From positions 1 through 64,000 of the forward strand of contig MU119279.1 in NCBI GenBank assembly GCA_014904845.1: a stretch of 64,000 nucleotides of DNA, in the 5' to 3' direction. Below, one piece after another: positions 26,392 through 38,768 of the stretch. The stretch is from Acephala macrosclerotiorum. Lineage: Eukaryota > Ascomycota > Leotiomycetes > Helotiales > Mollisiaceae. Positions within the stretch are counted from its first letter, which is position 1, and each line of letters begins with the position of its first letter. The position numbers and the translations under genes are program-made. The notes beneath the pieces are model-generated. The model made no database searches. It had not been told where the DNA came from and saw only the letters and a program-made list of their open reading frames with translations.

Positions 26392-29006
26392 TCACGTCTC
26401 GCTAAGATTACCCACACCTGCCCTCCAAACTCCACCCATCGCACCCCCTTGAAGCCTAACCCTCAGCCCCTCCGCTTTCTGTAAAGTTCCTCCTCCCACC
26501 TCAATCGGGCCCATATATCCCTTTGTCTCTGCGCTCAATCCGCACATCGTAGCCAGCGCTGACGAACGCATAACATCCACCTTTGCCGCTCTCGTCTTCA
26601 TGATCGTCGCTAACAGGAACACGAACGAGGAAGCGAGTAGGATGAGTAGGAAAGAAAGCCATGCCCAGGAAACTTTGACGTACGACTGCGTAGTGAAAGA
26701 GGATCCTGTCGCTGCATCGCCAACGAATCTGCGGTCTCGTATACTAAGACATTGTTAGCCAGGAAGTCCAACTCGCGCAGGGGTAGGGTACTGTAAGCAG
26801 AAAGACTCACTTATTCGTCATACTCGCTGCGACATTCGCAGTCAAATTCTGCACCCCCACCATCTGCAAATCGTCTGCAGCTTTTCCAGTGAGATTGGCA
26901 ACAGAAGGTTCTTGGAAAAGAGCGTCCGATAAAGCCATAGCTGCATCACTCGAATACCCGCCCCCATCACCCATCTCATACCATCCCCTCCATGTCAATG
27001 CCATATAATTTGTCAGCGCCGCGTTCGCATTTCCATTCACAGTATAATTCGCAGTACTATTTATAGGATTCAACGCCATGTTTCCCCACTGTTGATACGT
27101 CCCATTCGTGCCATCACCCAACGGCAAGGTAATACTCGCATTGGTGGAACCGATATTTACGCTGCTCGAGGTGATGTTTGTGGAAGCGATTCCGGATTGG
27201 ACAGAGGTGGAGTAGGTGTTTACGCACCAGTACAACAAAACTTCGATGGCGCCAAATGAGCCTTGAGAGGTGGAGGAAGGGTTTTGGTAGATGATGAAGG
27301 GGTTGGAAATGGTTGTCCATTCGGCGTTTGATTCGTTTTGGAAAGCGAGGGAGTAGTTAGTGGGGGAGACGGAGATGCCATCGACGGTGGAGGGAAGGGT
27401 GGTGATGTTCATTGACATTGCACCGGCTTGGAGGTATGCTCCATTGGGGAGAGTTACGTTGATGTCGGTGACATAGCCGATTGATGCTGACATGTTTCCT
27501 GGGACGGTGATGATGTTGAGGAAGCTGGTTACGTTGGCGACTTTGGAGCATAGGCCGAGGGAGCTGAAGTCGGGCCAGGTGCAGTTTCCTGTTGAGCAGG
27601 ATGGTGCAGTGTGTGTGATTGTCTCGTTGGCAGCGTTAAAGAGTCCCATCATCACTGCTTGTTGCATGCTGAGGTCGGTTACACCTGAGCCAATCAGCGG
27701 GTTTTTCCCCCTGAAGAGAATGTGAAGTAGACATACCAATGCTACCCTGCAAAGGGCTGTATGCCATGAATAAATCACTTCGAGGTGCCAGTGCAGCAGG
27801 CCCAGACGTCGCAAGGATTGGACGCTCATGGTACGAGATGATCTGTTGAGTGATCGGACTCGTCGCAATCCCAAGGATCGAAATGATAGCACCAATACTC
27901 GCCAAGTGTCTAAATCTCAAAGTCCCCAACAACTTAATCCCCCCAATAGGTCCCCTACTCGCCTGATCAAATGTCTCAAAATCTACCAACGGCCTCTCCT
28001 CCTTAAACCACACCCACTTCAACTGACTCAACGCCTCCGAGATAGGGATCATCAATCCCGCCTTCGCCAACGTCGTGAACAGCGCCAATATTGTATTCAG
28101 CGTTATACCCTGCGGCAATTTCGGTAATGGCTTTCCATCATATACTTTCAGGACAATGATAATCGCAACCGCGCACAACAAACTGAACAAACAGCCTAGG
28201 AATTCCAGTAACCACCAATCGCTGTGACGCGAGAACCAATTCCTCATGTTCCTCTGTGGTATAGGTTGTGGGAAAGCTGAAGCTGATTTCTTACCAAGAA
28301 GATCGTCCTGACTTCCCCTCGAGCGGTGGTGATGATAATCACCCTCCTGAATAACTTCCTCCGGCTGCGGGAGGGTATGATAACTAGGCGTCTGAAACGG
28401 TTCACCCAGGCCGAGAAATGTATCACTCGACCTCGCCTTCGGTGGGACATATCTAGTCTCCTCCATCCCTGGAGCATAACTCAATGGCCTCTCAGGCACG
28501 ATATCAGGTGTGTGGACCGGTACGACTTGAATATCTGGTATCTCGCGATCGTAGTTTTGGTCTCTCATCGAGGTGGGTGTTTCTTGCATCGAGTTTTGTA
28601 TTGAGGTAGGGGTTCGGTTTTGGATCGTTTCGCTGGGACCTATGGTTTCATAGTCGGGGAAGAAGTGGGAGGTGTCGATATTGACATCTGCTGTGTGTAG
28701 CCGTGGAGACGATTCCGGAGACACTTCTTCCGTTTGTCGCTGTGGGAAAGATTCGGGAGACAACATCTCGATGTCTGGGAAGCTGATTCCGACCGGTGCA
28801 ATCGGACTTATGGGCGAGATATTCTCCCGAAAATGTGACAAGACCTGCTTCTGCATCGGTTTCCTAGGAATTGCGAGAGTGTGCCTAGCATATTGTGAGA
28901 ATGAATCTTGTTCGTCCTCTCTCGTGTACCCCGCCATTTCGATTTCTCTCATACTACTCCTATCTTCATCTCCATTTGCACCCATATGCAGCTCAGGATC
29001 TGACAT
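26392..29006 (-). CDS. DUF3176 multi-pass membrane protein, 831 aa
   Basis: Three exons (29006-27737, 27684-26811, 26743-26392) join in frame. Residues 1-240 are polar and disordered. Then comes the DUF3176 signature: W-W-L-L-E with a TM helix, an LPKLPQGITLNTILALFTT stretch, a second TM region, KWVWFKEERPL and FETFDQASRGP, then LRFRHLASIGAIISILGIA. A long N-glycosylation-rich extracellular part follows, with a C-x4-C-x-W-PDF motif. A last TM helix (WLSFLLILLASSFVFLLAT) precedes the cytoplasmic tail VDVMRSSALATMCGLS, typical of the family. An ATG 21 bp upstream (29027) is in frame; I prefer MSDPELH. The family is common in Pezizomycotina and its function is unknown. Intact, convergent with the upstream zincin gene. 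Confidence 0.9.
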
Positions 29007-29789
29007 TTTCCTAAATCCAGAAATCAAACGAACGACAACTGATTAATTGCAAGGCAGAAAGAGAAGAGAGAAGAAAAGGACCAAAAAACAACAAACAATC
29101 TACATTTTGACACCACACGCCATCGAATCCTGCAGACTACCGGACTTCCACACTACCACCTTTGACATGAATTGGCATACCTAGCAATCCGCCTAGGTAC
29201 CTCGCCCCCCATCGCACAGCCAGACCTCTAAATAAACAGTCATCTGATTGGCTCTCAAGCGAAGAAACTTCCCGCTTTGAGGCTGGGTGCTGGGATCGTC
29301 AACCCCGATGATTGGATGAAAGTCCGGCCGAGACATTGGCCAACAAGACAGATCTTTGGCTTGGAAAGGCTAGGGCTGAGCGGTTCCTAGCGTTTTACGA
29401 AGCTTAGCGTGTGATGTGAGGCGGAGGGTCACGTGGGCGGGTAAGCAGCCGATTCCAGGTGGGGACTTCTGCTCGTTTGCCGTGTCTTGTTCGGGTAAGT
29501 TGTTCGTGGAAATATTCGAGATGGTTGAAATTGAGCAAGAGATGTATGCCACTTGGCGATAAGATAGCGCTGTTGGGATGAAAAGGAAAATTGAACAGTT
29601 AAAGATCAGCAACACCAAACTGCTAGCGCTGACAAGCACAGTGCCAGATCTGTGCATTCTGCGTCGCATGACCCACCCCGCACATCCAGAGACTTAAAGT
29701 TCACCAAAGCTGACACCGAATTCGGCCTCATAACGTATTCTCATCTAAGAACCAATTCCAACTCTCATTTATAGCCCCAGTTCAGATTT

Positions 29790-32751
29790 CTACTCGAATT
29801 TCACCCTCATCGGCGCATCCAGTTTGTGCGCAATAATTATTATTACAGCCTGCTTCTCAGTGTCATATTTCCAGCTTTCAGTCGGGCACGTAACCCAGAC
29901 TATCTCTTTTGGTATGTTTCCTTTCGTCCAGTACGCGCCTTTTGGCTCTTCCTCCACGCCTAGAATCGTGACATTCAGCAAAGTATTCTCCGCCTAGTAT
30001 TTGAAGGTGCCTTCGATGGAAAGCATCTTATCACTGTACGACATGGTGATCTCCGAAGTGGAAGACTGAATAATACTCTCCTCATCATCGAGATACAAGG
30101 ATCCAGAAGCTGTACCCTCAGTGGCAGGAGCGACGAGGAAAACGAATGGCCGTTGTCGGACTTCGTTAGTTGTGTATGCCGATGCGTTTCTCATGGGAAT
30201 GATGGAGCCTGATTTGATGTAGAGAGGGATTTCCGTAAACCCTACATCGGTCAAATTAACCTTCTCTCCCTTGCCCTCAATCTTTGTGTAAGTGTTGAAG
30301 TCGTAGAAAATATCGTTTGGCGTGTAAATCTCGACAGTCGTGGCGTTTTCTTCAGTGACTGGCGAAATGAGGAGGGACGAGCCGTAGAAGAATTGTAATT
30401 CGACTCCGAAAGTGTTGGTGTCTTCGGGGTAGAGGAAGAACATTAAATTTATCAATGGAGTGCCGGTGACAGATTGTTGATGCATGGCTGTGTAAATGTA
30501 ATCTAGGAGTCGGTAGCGGATATCGATTGCGTGTTTGACCGCTATGGTGACGATGGGCCAGGGGTAGGATTCTTATGGGATGGAGCTATCGCCATTGTGG
30601 TTTCGGAAGAACGGGCTGAATGCTCCTGGCATTGCCCATCTCGCGCAAAGAGTTTCCGTGGGGTTACCACCAAATCCACAAACATCACTCCCCACCATGG
30701 GAATCTGATACAAAGCAGCAAAATCTGACATTCCCTGAATCGAATTTCGGTACAACTCCTAGGTACTCAAATTATCACCGAGCCATTTCCCAACAGCATG
30801 ACCTGAACCAGCAAACGTTGAGCGAGTGATAATCATAGGCCTCTTTCCCGGACGACGAGCTTCCATTGCATTGCGGCAACTGACGGACATCATGGAGCCG
30901 TAGATATTGTGCACGTCCAATTCGACGTGGCCGTCGTGGTGTACGATGTCTGTGTCGAGAGTGAAGTTTGAGAGACCGCCGTAGGGGGCGACGGTGTTGG
31001 CGTTATCGATTTGGTATGGAGGATCGAGCAGGTCGCGGTTGGGGAAGCCGATGATTTCTTGACTTTGGCATGCTTCCGCCGCATACTTTTCGACCACTGC
31101 TCGCTTGGAGTTTCCTTTTTGTGTGCTTTCTTCCTTGGTGTTGGGAGCTGCTGCTGGTGCTAACCACGGAGGAGCATAGACTAGATCGTCTGCGGGGTAT
31201 GGGGAGTTTGGATTAGGTTGGAATGATTGTGGGAATCCCGGGATGGGACGGGGAGCTGAGCGAAGGGCAGGTCTGGTGGGAGGGAAGCCGCGTTCTTCAG
31301 CGCTCTCGGTCGGATTATCTCCGAAGTAATTGAAGTTTGCTACTTCGTTCATGTCAATCCAAAGAACGTCGACATCAACTCCTGTCTCTGCATCGAAGAA
31401 CTTGGCGAACTCATTGGTCCAGAAATCTTGAGTATCCGGATGGAACCAGTCAGAGAAAGCTGTCACTCCTGTTGTTGTTTGTCAATTACACGCTTGATTC
31501 AAGGTTGAAGCTACATACCTGGCCAGACCACCCCTTGGCAAATAGGGCTGTCCTTCTGCACCAAAACGCCTTGATCACGAGCTCTCAGAAAGGTGTCGTA
31601 CGGGAGTCCATTCTCCCGCTCAGTCTAGTATGCCATCGCAGGATCAACCATAACAATATACTTTTGCCCATTCTCATGCAAGTAATCAACATACTCCCGC
31701 ACGCGAACAACCGGGAAGCGATTAGGATCAGTAGTCATGATGTACCGCTCATACATATAGTCGATATCCGTCCACATAGTCTCAAGTGGATACCAGCCGC
31801 AGGGTAATTGTACACAACTTCAGCGATGGAGTAGAAATCTCGGTAGCCGTAGCGACACTGATGAAGACCGAAGCCCCACTAAGGCATCATGGCTGCCTTC
31901 CCAGAAACTTCGCTATATTGTCGAGCGACTTCCGTCGGAGTGGGACCGTCCATGAAGTACAGGTCGAGGATGCTGGAGATGAGATTGTACTCGAGATACT
32001 GGCTGTCAGCTTCGGTATTGTTGATCTTGACGTCTATGCTAGAGCTTGAAAGTAAGAAGACACTATGCGTTCCCTTGTCACCGCGATGGTCGAAATAGAT
32101 TGGATGATTGCCATACAGGTTCTGTCCCGAAGGGACTCCATAAGAGTCACGAGACCACATAGTGCGAGTATAATCTGTCGTGTTTAAACGCAAGCTGTCT
32201 GTGTGCTCTCCGAGTCCATAGATGTTGGGATCATTTGGAAGGGAAGTGCGAAGTCGAAGATACTGATCCTCGAAAATAAATGGTGCTGCAGAAGAATCGA
32301 ACAACACCTCTCCATTCTATTTGCGCTTCACAGAGAAAGTAAAAGGTGATGTCTCGTAGGAGAATTCCAAAGCAGCAGCATCTGACCTCACAGAGCCATT
32401 AGTCTCAGGCGTAGGCAAGACGCTCGTAGGAACCTGGTATGCAACCTTTCTAGCGTCCTCGATCTTCCGTGGAGACGAGATTCTGTTCTATGTCAGCAGC
32501 GAACATGTCATTATGAAGAGAGACGAACTTGTGTTGTAATTGACAGTTAACTTTAAGTCCGTAATGTCATTTCCATAGACGTTGCAAGGTGTGCCAGCCA
32601 GGGTCAGATCTGCAGTCATGCCCGTAGCAGTTTGTGCGACTCCTGATACAACATAGCCAGGGCAATCTTCTCTCGTGGTCTGCTTTTGGGAAAGAGCAGC
32701 GCCGGACACAGCACTTGCTAGAGCAAGGCCGTTAATCAATTGAAACAACAT
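29790..32751 (-). pseudogene. GH31 alpha-glucosidase, multiply disrupted
   Basis: Nearly the whole family sequence can be followed: signal peptide at 32751, [46 protein letters not shown] (catalytic nucleophile D), KWLGDN (acid/base D), [25 protein letters not shown], and AMHQQSVTGTP with FFLYPED. Premature stops: TAG at 32319-32317, 31881-31879, 31627-31625, 30761-30759 and 29996-29994, and TAA at 30575-30573. A one-base loss near 31788-31792 shifts the frame just before LETMW. Two introns are still recognisable (31469-31518 and one at about 32480-32525). The stop before ELYRNS replaces the family's W (TGG to TAG); the one before ESYPWP replaces Q (CAA to TAA). Catalytic residues survive, so decay is recent. 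The secreted enzyme would have hydrolysed starch- or maltose-type alpha-glucosides. Confidence 0.92.
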
Positions 32752-33620
32752 TTTGGAAGAAGTTTCCAGGACTGTGCTTACACGTGTTTCCTGCCAGAGC
32801 ACATCGAGAGGATTTTGCCATTGACAAGTTGTCATCTGCCAACTAGGAGGCACTTCGGAGCCTTGAGTCGTAGCCAAGAGTATGTTACTCCATAATATCA
32901 GACCCGGGACAGCAACAAAGTCGTGGAGACTCCGCTTCACCCCCATATTGTCAATTGACCAAGATGTTTGGGGCAAGGTAAAAACTTGTCGCCCCTTTTT
33001 CCTTGGCGAAATTTTGAACGTTGCAGTCTGAAGCGATGAAGCTCTACGAGGTTTTGGGAAGTTGGCGATGATCAGGTGTTGGCATGACGATCGAGCGCAG
33101 CCTTGGCACAGCCGCTGGAGACTGCGGGGTGATGCAGGGAATTTGACCAATCAGGTTATTGAAGATCGCCTTCAGAAAGAGCCGTTCATGTGGGGCAAAC
33201 TTCGGAAGAGATGCCATGCGGAGATCGTGGGCTGCTGTGCAATAACAGATGTCTAACTCTTAGCAATGCAGGTCGCGATAACTCTCGCGAGAACCACAAT
33301 AAGAAGACACTCTAGACGGCTGACTGAAGGATACTCCAACGTAGGCCTGACTCCTGATGATGAAGGTTAAAGTGACACAGTAGAGCACTAATGTCCCAAA
33401 AGTGGAGGTACTCTGCAAGAGAATCTGGAGAAGAACATTCAGCAGTAGGGCTTGGTGAAAGCGTAAGAGCTCATTCGATGTGATGTAATGCCTTGTCTAC
33501 CAAGTTCACAGATTCAAATCCTAATGAATGTCCCCAACTGTCCTGTTGTCTGGAGTGTCGCCTTTTTTTTTTTTTTTTGGACCGTGTGAGACCGAGATTC
33601 CAATAAGGCAGACTAGAGAC
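32752..33620. other. Intergenic between dead GH31 and F-box gene
   Basis: No separate gene is seen. The 220-codon minus ORF (32488-33150) only extends the first GH31 exon upstream and is not conserved-looking before MLFQL at 32751. A 16-base T run lies at about 33565-33580. Confidence 0.5.
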
Positions 33621-34572
33621 CTATAATTCCTCGTCTGAACTTTCATCCCAAAGTTCCTCCTTCATAGGCTCGGATGCATAAGCTCTGCACACCCAATCCT
33701 TCAGGCACGGCTGCCAATGATCCCATATAGCAACAAAAGGCGGCCATCCTTCCTGTGAAGCATAAATGTCGATACGCTCGGGAGCGGCGTGATGCAGTTG
33801 CTGGTAGGTGTGCTCGATGTGCGTCCAGATACGCGTAGATAGATCTATACGCTTCTGAGACCGACTCCAATTGATAGCATTGGCCGAATTGGGGTCCGCA
33901 TTTGGAAACTTAGGAAGCGCAATGGGCTCTTCCTTCCCAATGCTTTGTGTAAGTCGGCACATCTCGAATAAGAGGCAAAGGTCTTTCAACCTCGTGGACT
34001 CAAGTCTGTCCGGCCATTCGGCAGCATCCATTTTCATCAGACCCCAAAGCTGATAGTAGATACGAATGAATCGAGGGCGTTCAGCTCGTGTCAAGTACGG
34101 GGGATGATGTCGTCGAGCCGGTGGTACGGGTAGATATGATTTTGGGATCGGGCATCCCCCACCTGTTGATATCCTTAATGCCATGCTCATAAGTATGAAG
34201 TAAAAGAAACGTACATTTGACTCTACAGACGAATTCTCTTTCAAATTGAAGTATAGCCTTCTCGACCACACATGCATTCCGCAACAAGCGTAAGACGTCT
34301 CGAGCAGATGACACAGAAACTCCCAACTGAGTGCTACTTTGGTCGGCGAGAAGGCGGCGTGCGTGAAGCTCGCAGGGTATGCTTCGTAGACCGACACTTC
34401 CATAGATGACAGATATGTTCTCACTCCAGAAATTTCTGAATTGCCGACATGTTGTTGCTATCGCAAGAACGTCTGAAAGTGAGGGAAGCATACAAAAGAT
34501 CTTCGTAACAATCTCTGCTGGCATCATGTTCAAACCTCTGTCGCTGTGCGGCTGCCGTACCGTTAATTGCAT
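33621..34572 (-). CDS. F-box-type protein, 299 aa
   Basis: Two exons (34572-34215 and 34162-33621) around a 52-nt intron give 299 residues in one frame. Residues 16-55 (MMPAEIVTKIFCMLPSLSDV followed by L-x-I-A-T-T-C-R-x-F) match the F-box pattern: P-x-E-I-x-x-x-I/F, then a leucine-rich helix and C-R/K-x-W/F. The remainder is helical and W/Y-rich without visible LRR, WD40 or kelch repeats, as in many fungal F-box-only proteins. The expected role is substrate adaptor of an SCF ubiquitin ligase through Skp1; the target is unknown. It ends in an acidic tail (DESSDEEL). No disruption seen. Confidence 0.75.
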
Positions 34573-36039
34573 TTTGTAATTTGACTTCAGTTGAAGTAAA
34601 AGTAACTGAGCGAATTAAGGTGTTCTTGATATCGAGGATGGAGGAGGATAGGGGGACAGAAAAGCCTGATGCATTCCCTCAGAGCAGTGTCACGTAGCAT
34701 GCATGAGAGCTCATCAGGACAACTCGCCGAGCCACCTATCAGAATCTCGCCCATGCTATGTATAGCAAGCGCCCGGGCAAAATTTGTACTTAACGCCTTC
34801 GATCGCGGCGAGCGGGCATGTTATGTGGTCGCAGGCAAGGCTAGGTCCGTGTCTAGGAGAAGTGGTTTCATTCCTTCCGGAAGATGGCGGCCAGTGTTCG
34901 ACCTCATACAGGATTCGTTACCCCGAGAGTCGTATCTGTTGTGTTTCAAGGACTCCAACATCAAAATGCAGGAAGATATTTCGAGGATGGAGTTTGAGAT
35001 TTGAGGTGCGAGATCACTAGGACTTCGTGGGCCGAATCGAACCAGTCATGTAGTCGCGCTACTGTAATCGAGTCTACCCAACCTCGACTGAACCCGCAGT
35101 CCCATTCTTAACATCATCAGACCGCATCTGACACATCTCCCAACGTCGAACATGCGGATTCATACCCTCGTCTGTTGAAGTACATTGACAGAATCGGAAT
35201 AGACCTCCAAGTAAGCCTGCTACGGGTCCCTCATGATCAATCGTGGTAGCCAACATGGCCCAAGAGACGGCCAAAATGAATCCTGTTCCTTCGTTCCTCT
35301 CATTCTCCCATCTTAATGGTCTTATTTCGAATCGAGGATCACGTAGTCAATTAGCAGAATGTCCATGATAAGTCTTAGCATAGTATCCACGTGACCCCAC
35401 TTCTCAACAGGGAACCTCAAAGTTAGAAACCGCCTGAAGCGGACGACGACCTTGTTTTGTTTAGATGCTGAAGTTTCTAGGTACTTGCAGTAAGATGAAG
35501 AAGTCTGGGGTTAGTAGAGCTGCTCAAAATTCCTGACTGAGAAGTTAGTCAGGGACTACCATACACCACGTTAGCCACTGATCACACCCGCGAAGAGGCA
35601 GCCTCTTTTATCTTTCAAGCTGCAAGTTGGTGGCTCAAACTTTCCAAAGATTCGAATCTACCCTTCTGGAGCTAGAGGTTGGAGACTTCAGAGCAGAAAA
35701 TAGGTGGTACAGGAGCGCTGTTGGTGGCCATCATGTCCGTTACTCCTAAATGTGACCAAAGATAACTGTTGGACGCTTGAAATATTTCCGATTATCTTGT
35801 TTAGTATGATTTCTGCTCCTGAAGTGTGGTCTGACTGTGGAAGTTGCCCTCTGATGTTACCTTGCAACATGTTGGACGATTTGTTATACAACCCCTCCTG
35901 AAAATGAGGAAACGCTGCTCTATTTTGGTTTATCATTCCCGCATTTTTGATAAAAAGAGACTTCCTCTGCTGCCAAGGCACAAATCACTATCTCATCAAA
36001 CCTGAAAAGCCATTCCCCAACTTCCCACTGTTGCTCATT
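34573..36039. other. Intergenic, no gene recognised
   Basis: About 1.5 kb between the divergent F-box and secreted-protein genes. ORFs here (for example 34669-35004 plus) have no protein-like features. The last 300 bp presumably hold the promoter of the secreted protein gene. Confidence 0.5.
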
Positions 36040-38639
36040 ATGCGTCTCTTTGCATTTTCAAGGAAGCAAGTCTTCATCCTACTCCCTCTGCTTTTGTCTC
36101 TATTGGTGAACATCCTAGCATCAGATCTAGCAGAGCGTGGAAGTCTACCATCTTGCTGCCTTGGCTCCTGTGACGATGATGATGAAATCGATGACAATAT
36201 CAACGAAGTCCTCGATGGACCGACAATCGATAGGTCGGCTGGCATCGGGATTGAGTTTGAAAGTACAGAGCTCAGGTTCGGTTCAGATACAGCCGATGAG
36301 GCTCTGACAGACAGTTTGAAAGGAAAGCTGATAGGTCCCCGGCGAGGCCCCAACTGGATGCTTACCGGCGATACTACTCTTGGAGGAAAAGGCCAACTTG
36401 TGGCCGAATACATTTTGGACGGTACACAGATCAAAATTGGGACTGGTGCGGTTTCTGCTGCTGCTGCTGCTGCTGCTGTCGCAGAGGATCTTGTAAGGCG
36501 TACCTATCACCAGGTTCTACAAACTCTAACCAGACGGTAGACTTCATGGAATCCATACCAAGGCATGGCTCCCCCAAGCAATGCAGTCACTATCGACGGC
36601 AGTACTGTGGACGATTGGGTAGTCAAGTTTCCGGAAACCGATGGCACTATCGATAGCCTCACTTGGGCTCCTCAAGTCACGGCTCCTATGCCTCTCGAAG
36701 CCATTGCAGACCTCTTCACCAAAGCACTCGGTGGGCAAGCTTCAGATTTGCTGTCAAAAAAAAACCCCAATCGAAACATGGTTTCAGTAACAAAGGACTT
36801 CTTTCAGTCCAGCCCCAACGGCATAACGTCAGACGCTGTCACTGCTGATGTACTTGGGTTCTTTTCACTGATTGTATCGTACGCTAAGGCCGCTAAAGCC
36901 GAGGAGGAAAACGAAAGTCCTAAAGAGTTGACTTCAATCATGCCTCGCACTGACTTCACCAATCTTTTCAATTTTGTCAAGGCAAAAGTACCAGGAGATT
37001 TATACGAACTTGTGAAAGTTCTTGCATGCTACAAGAACACGGCTGATGGTGTCGAGTAAGTCTCCTAGATAAATCATGTCGCCATGACCGTCAGACTGAT
37101 CGCTTCTGGGGTGTCGATACCGACTACGCAACCGGCACGGTCGATGCACCCGTCCCGAATGCAGCCTTGGACCAAAAGAAATTCTCTGTTTCGTCGTCAA
37201 GCGGTCGGTCCGATAGCTGCACTGTCCAAGAATGGATACAAAGCATTGCAGCTGGCACTTCGCCTGACCGACTCTCTCAACTCGATCAAGTCCTCGACAG
37301 CTCAATCGGCGGCCTCAAAGATGCACTTGAAAATGTGCTCAACACTCAACGAGCCGTACCCCTGTTTGAATTCAGAAGACTGCCATCCATTCAAGCATCA
37401 GGTATGCAAGCTTTTGCCGCAATAGTCGAGCAAGCAGTCATCGATTACCACAGCCAATTCCCAAATGCTGCGCGACTTGTTCGAAGAAATCCAGACAGGG
37501 TCTACTCACGCATCAAACGACAAGCATGCACACTCGACTCTGGTGTTACAAGCACCGAGCCTGATACAATCACAAGTACTCCACCCAGTTCAACACCTCC
37601 TATGACGACCGCCGCCGCCATCTCATACGCATGCTCCAACTACGCGGCCCCTGAAGAAGGAATTTCCGATTTCTGCACTTGCACTAATGGGGCCACAGCG
37701 CCAGTGGTACTTGCCATAGGGACAAATACTGGCGACAACTACGTCCCATGTCCATACACAACAGCACCACCTCTCCCCCCTCCACCAACAACCACTTCTC
37801 CACAAGGCGGTAACCAATTGTATCCCTACGTCACTACAATACTCGATGGCGCAGGCAACACAATCGTCGAAGAATGCCAAGGCTCATCTACAGCTCACTA
37901 CGGCGGCTTCACCGAAATCATGTGCGCTGGAAACGTCGTGACGCTCACTGCACCCCCCTCAAAGCCATCCGTCAGCGTCACCGTGGGTCTGAACAAGATT
38001 CTCGTTGGAACCTTAACCTCCACTGAACTCTATACCTCGATATCAAACGCACTAGAGACTTTATGTCCCTCAGTAACATCCGGATCGACTGTGACCGTCG
38101 GAGCAGGCACGCAAACAATATCCAATATCTTCTATGTCAAAGAAACACCTGTCCATGACGGAGAGCTTCTCGTAAGCATGGATACAGGCGTTTACAGTGA
38201 CGCTGGTATTCGATCTGCGATGATCCAAGCGGTTGCGCAGAGTTTCATGAGTTCAGCTACTGGTAGCAACTGTTTCAATACGACGTGGGAGAATCGTGAA
38301 CATGGGCAGACGCCTTATGAGGAGACTGTGGAGATGTGTAATGCTGCAAATTTTGCTGGTGTGCATTATGTAAGTTCAAACTTCAAACATTTTCGGAGAG
38401 AAGTAAGCACTAACATTTCTCAGTATGGTTCGGTGCCCTATGGAACTCCGATAGGTAATGGTACGCAATGGATTGAGCCGCACATAGATTTTGGCATCGA
38501 AGCGGGGTCTTTTGACTGTAGTGCTTTTATCGAGGCTCTTAATTCTATTCTTGTCGTGATAGCGCCTGAATTTGCTTTCGAGGAGACTGAGATTGGTGAG
38601 TTGATCGCTGCAGTATGCGCTGTAGCAACTGGGGGATAG
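36040..38639 (+). CDS. Large secreted fungal protein of unknown function, about 817 aa
   Basis: The model uses exons 36040-36492, 36541-37050, 37095-38369 and 38424-38639. The start is MRLFAFSRKQ with a signal peptide (residues 1-30), followed by a Cys pair and an acidic run. The middle carries a pattern I know from a family of uncharacterised ascomycete proteins: WAPQVTAPMPLEAIADLF, KKNPNRNMVSVTKDFF, NGITSDAVTADVLGFFSLI, MPRTDFTNLFNFVK, LACYKNTADG and TQRAVPLFEFR. A T/P-rich linker (about residues 460-550) leads to a second, Cys-containing region. A GCTGCT run codes for seven alanines. At exon 2/3 the strong donor GTAAGT (37056) breaks the frame; the weaker GTCGAG five bases upstream keeps it, so this junction is uncertain. 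Function unknown; probably extracellular. Confidence 0.72.
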
Positions 38640-38768
38640 AAGGTCTTCCTTCCATAAAGAGTTTCCTGTTGTATTAAACCACGATTTCGGCCATTGTAGA
38701 GTTCGCCTCTTTGGGGGATTTTTGGTTCAAGTTTATGTTTGGATTATCTCAGATGCACACCCACCTCT

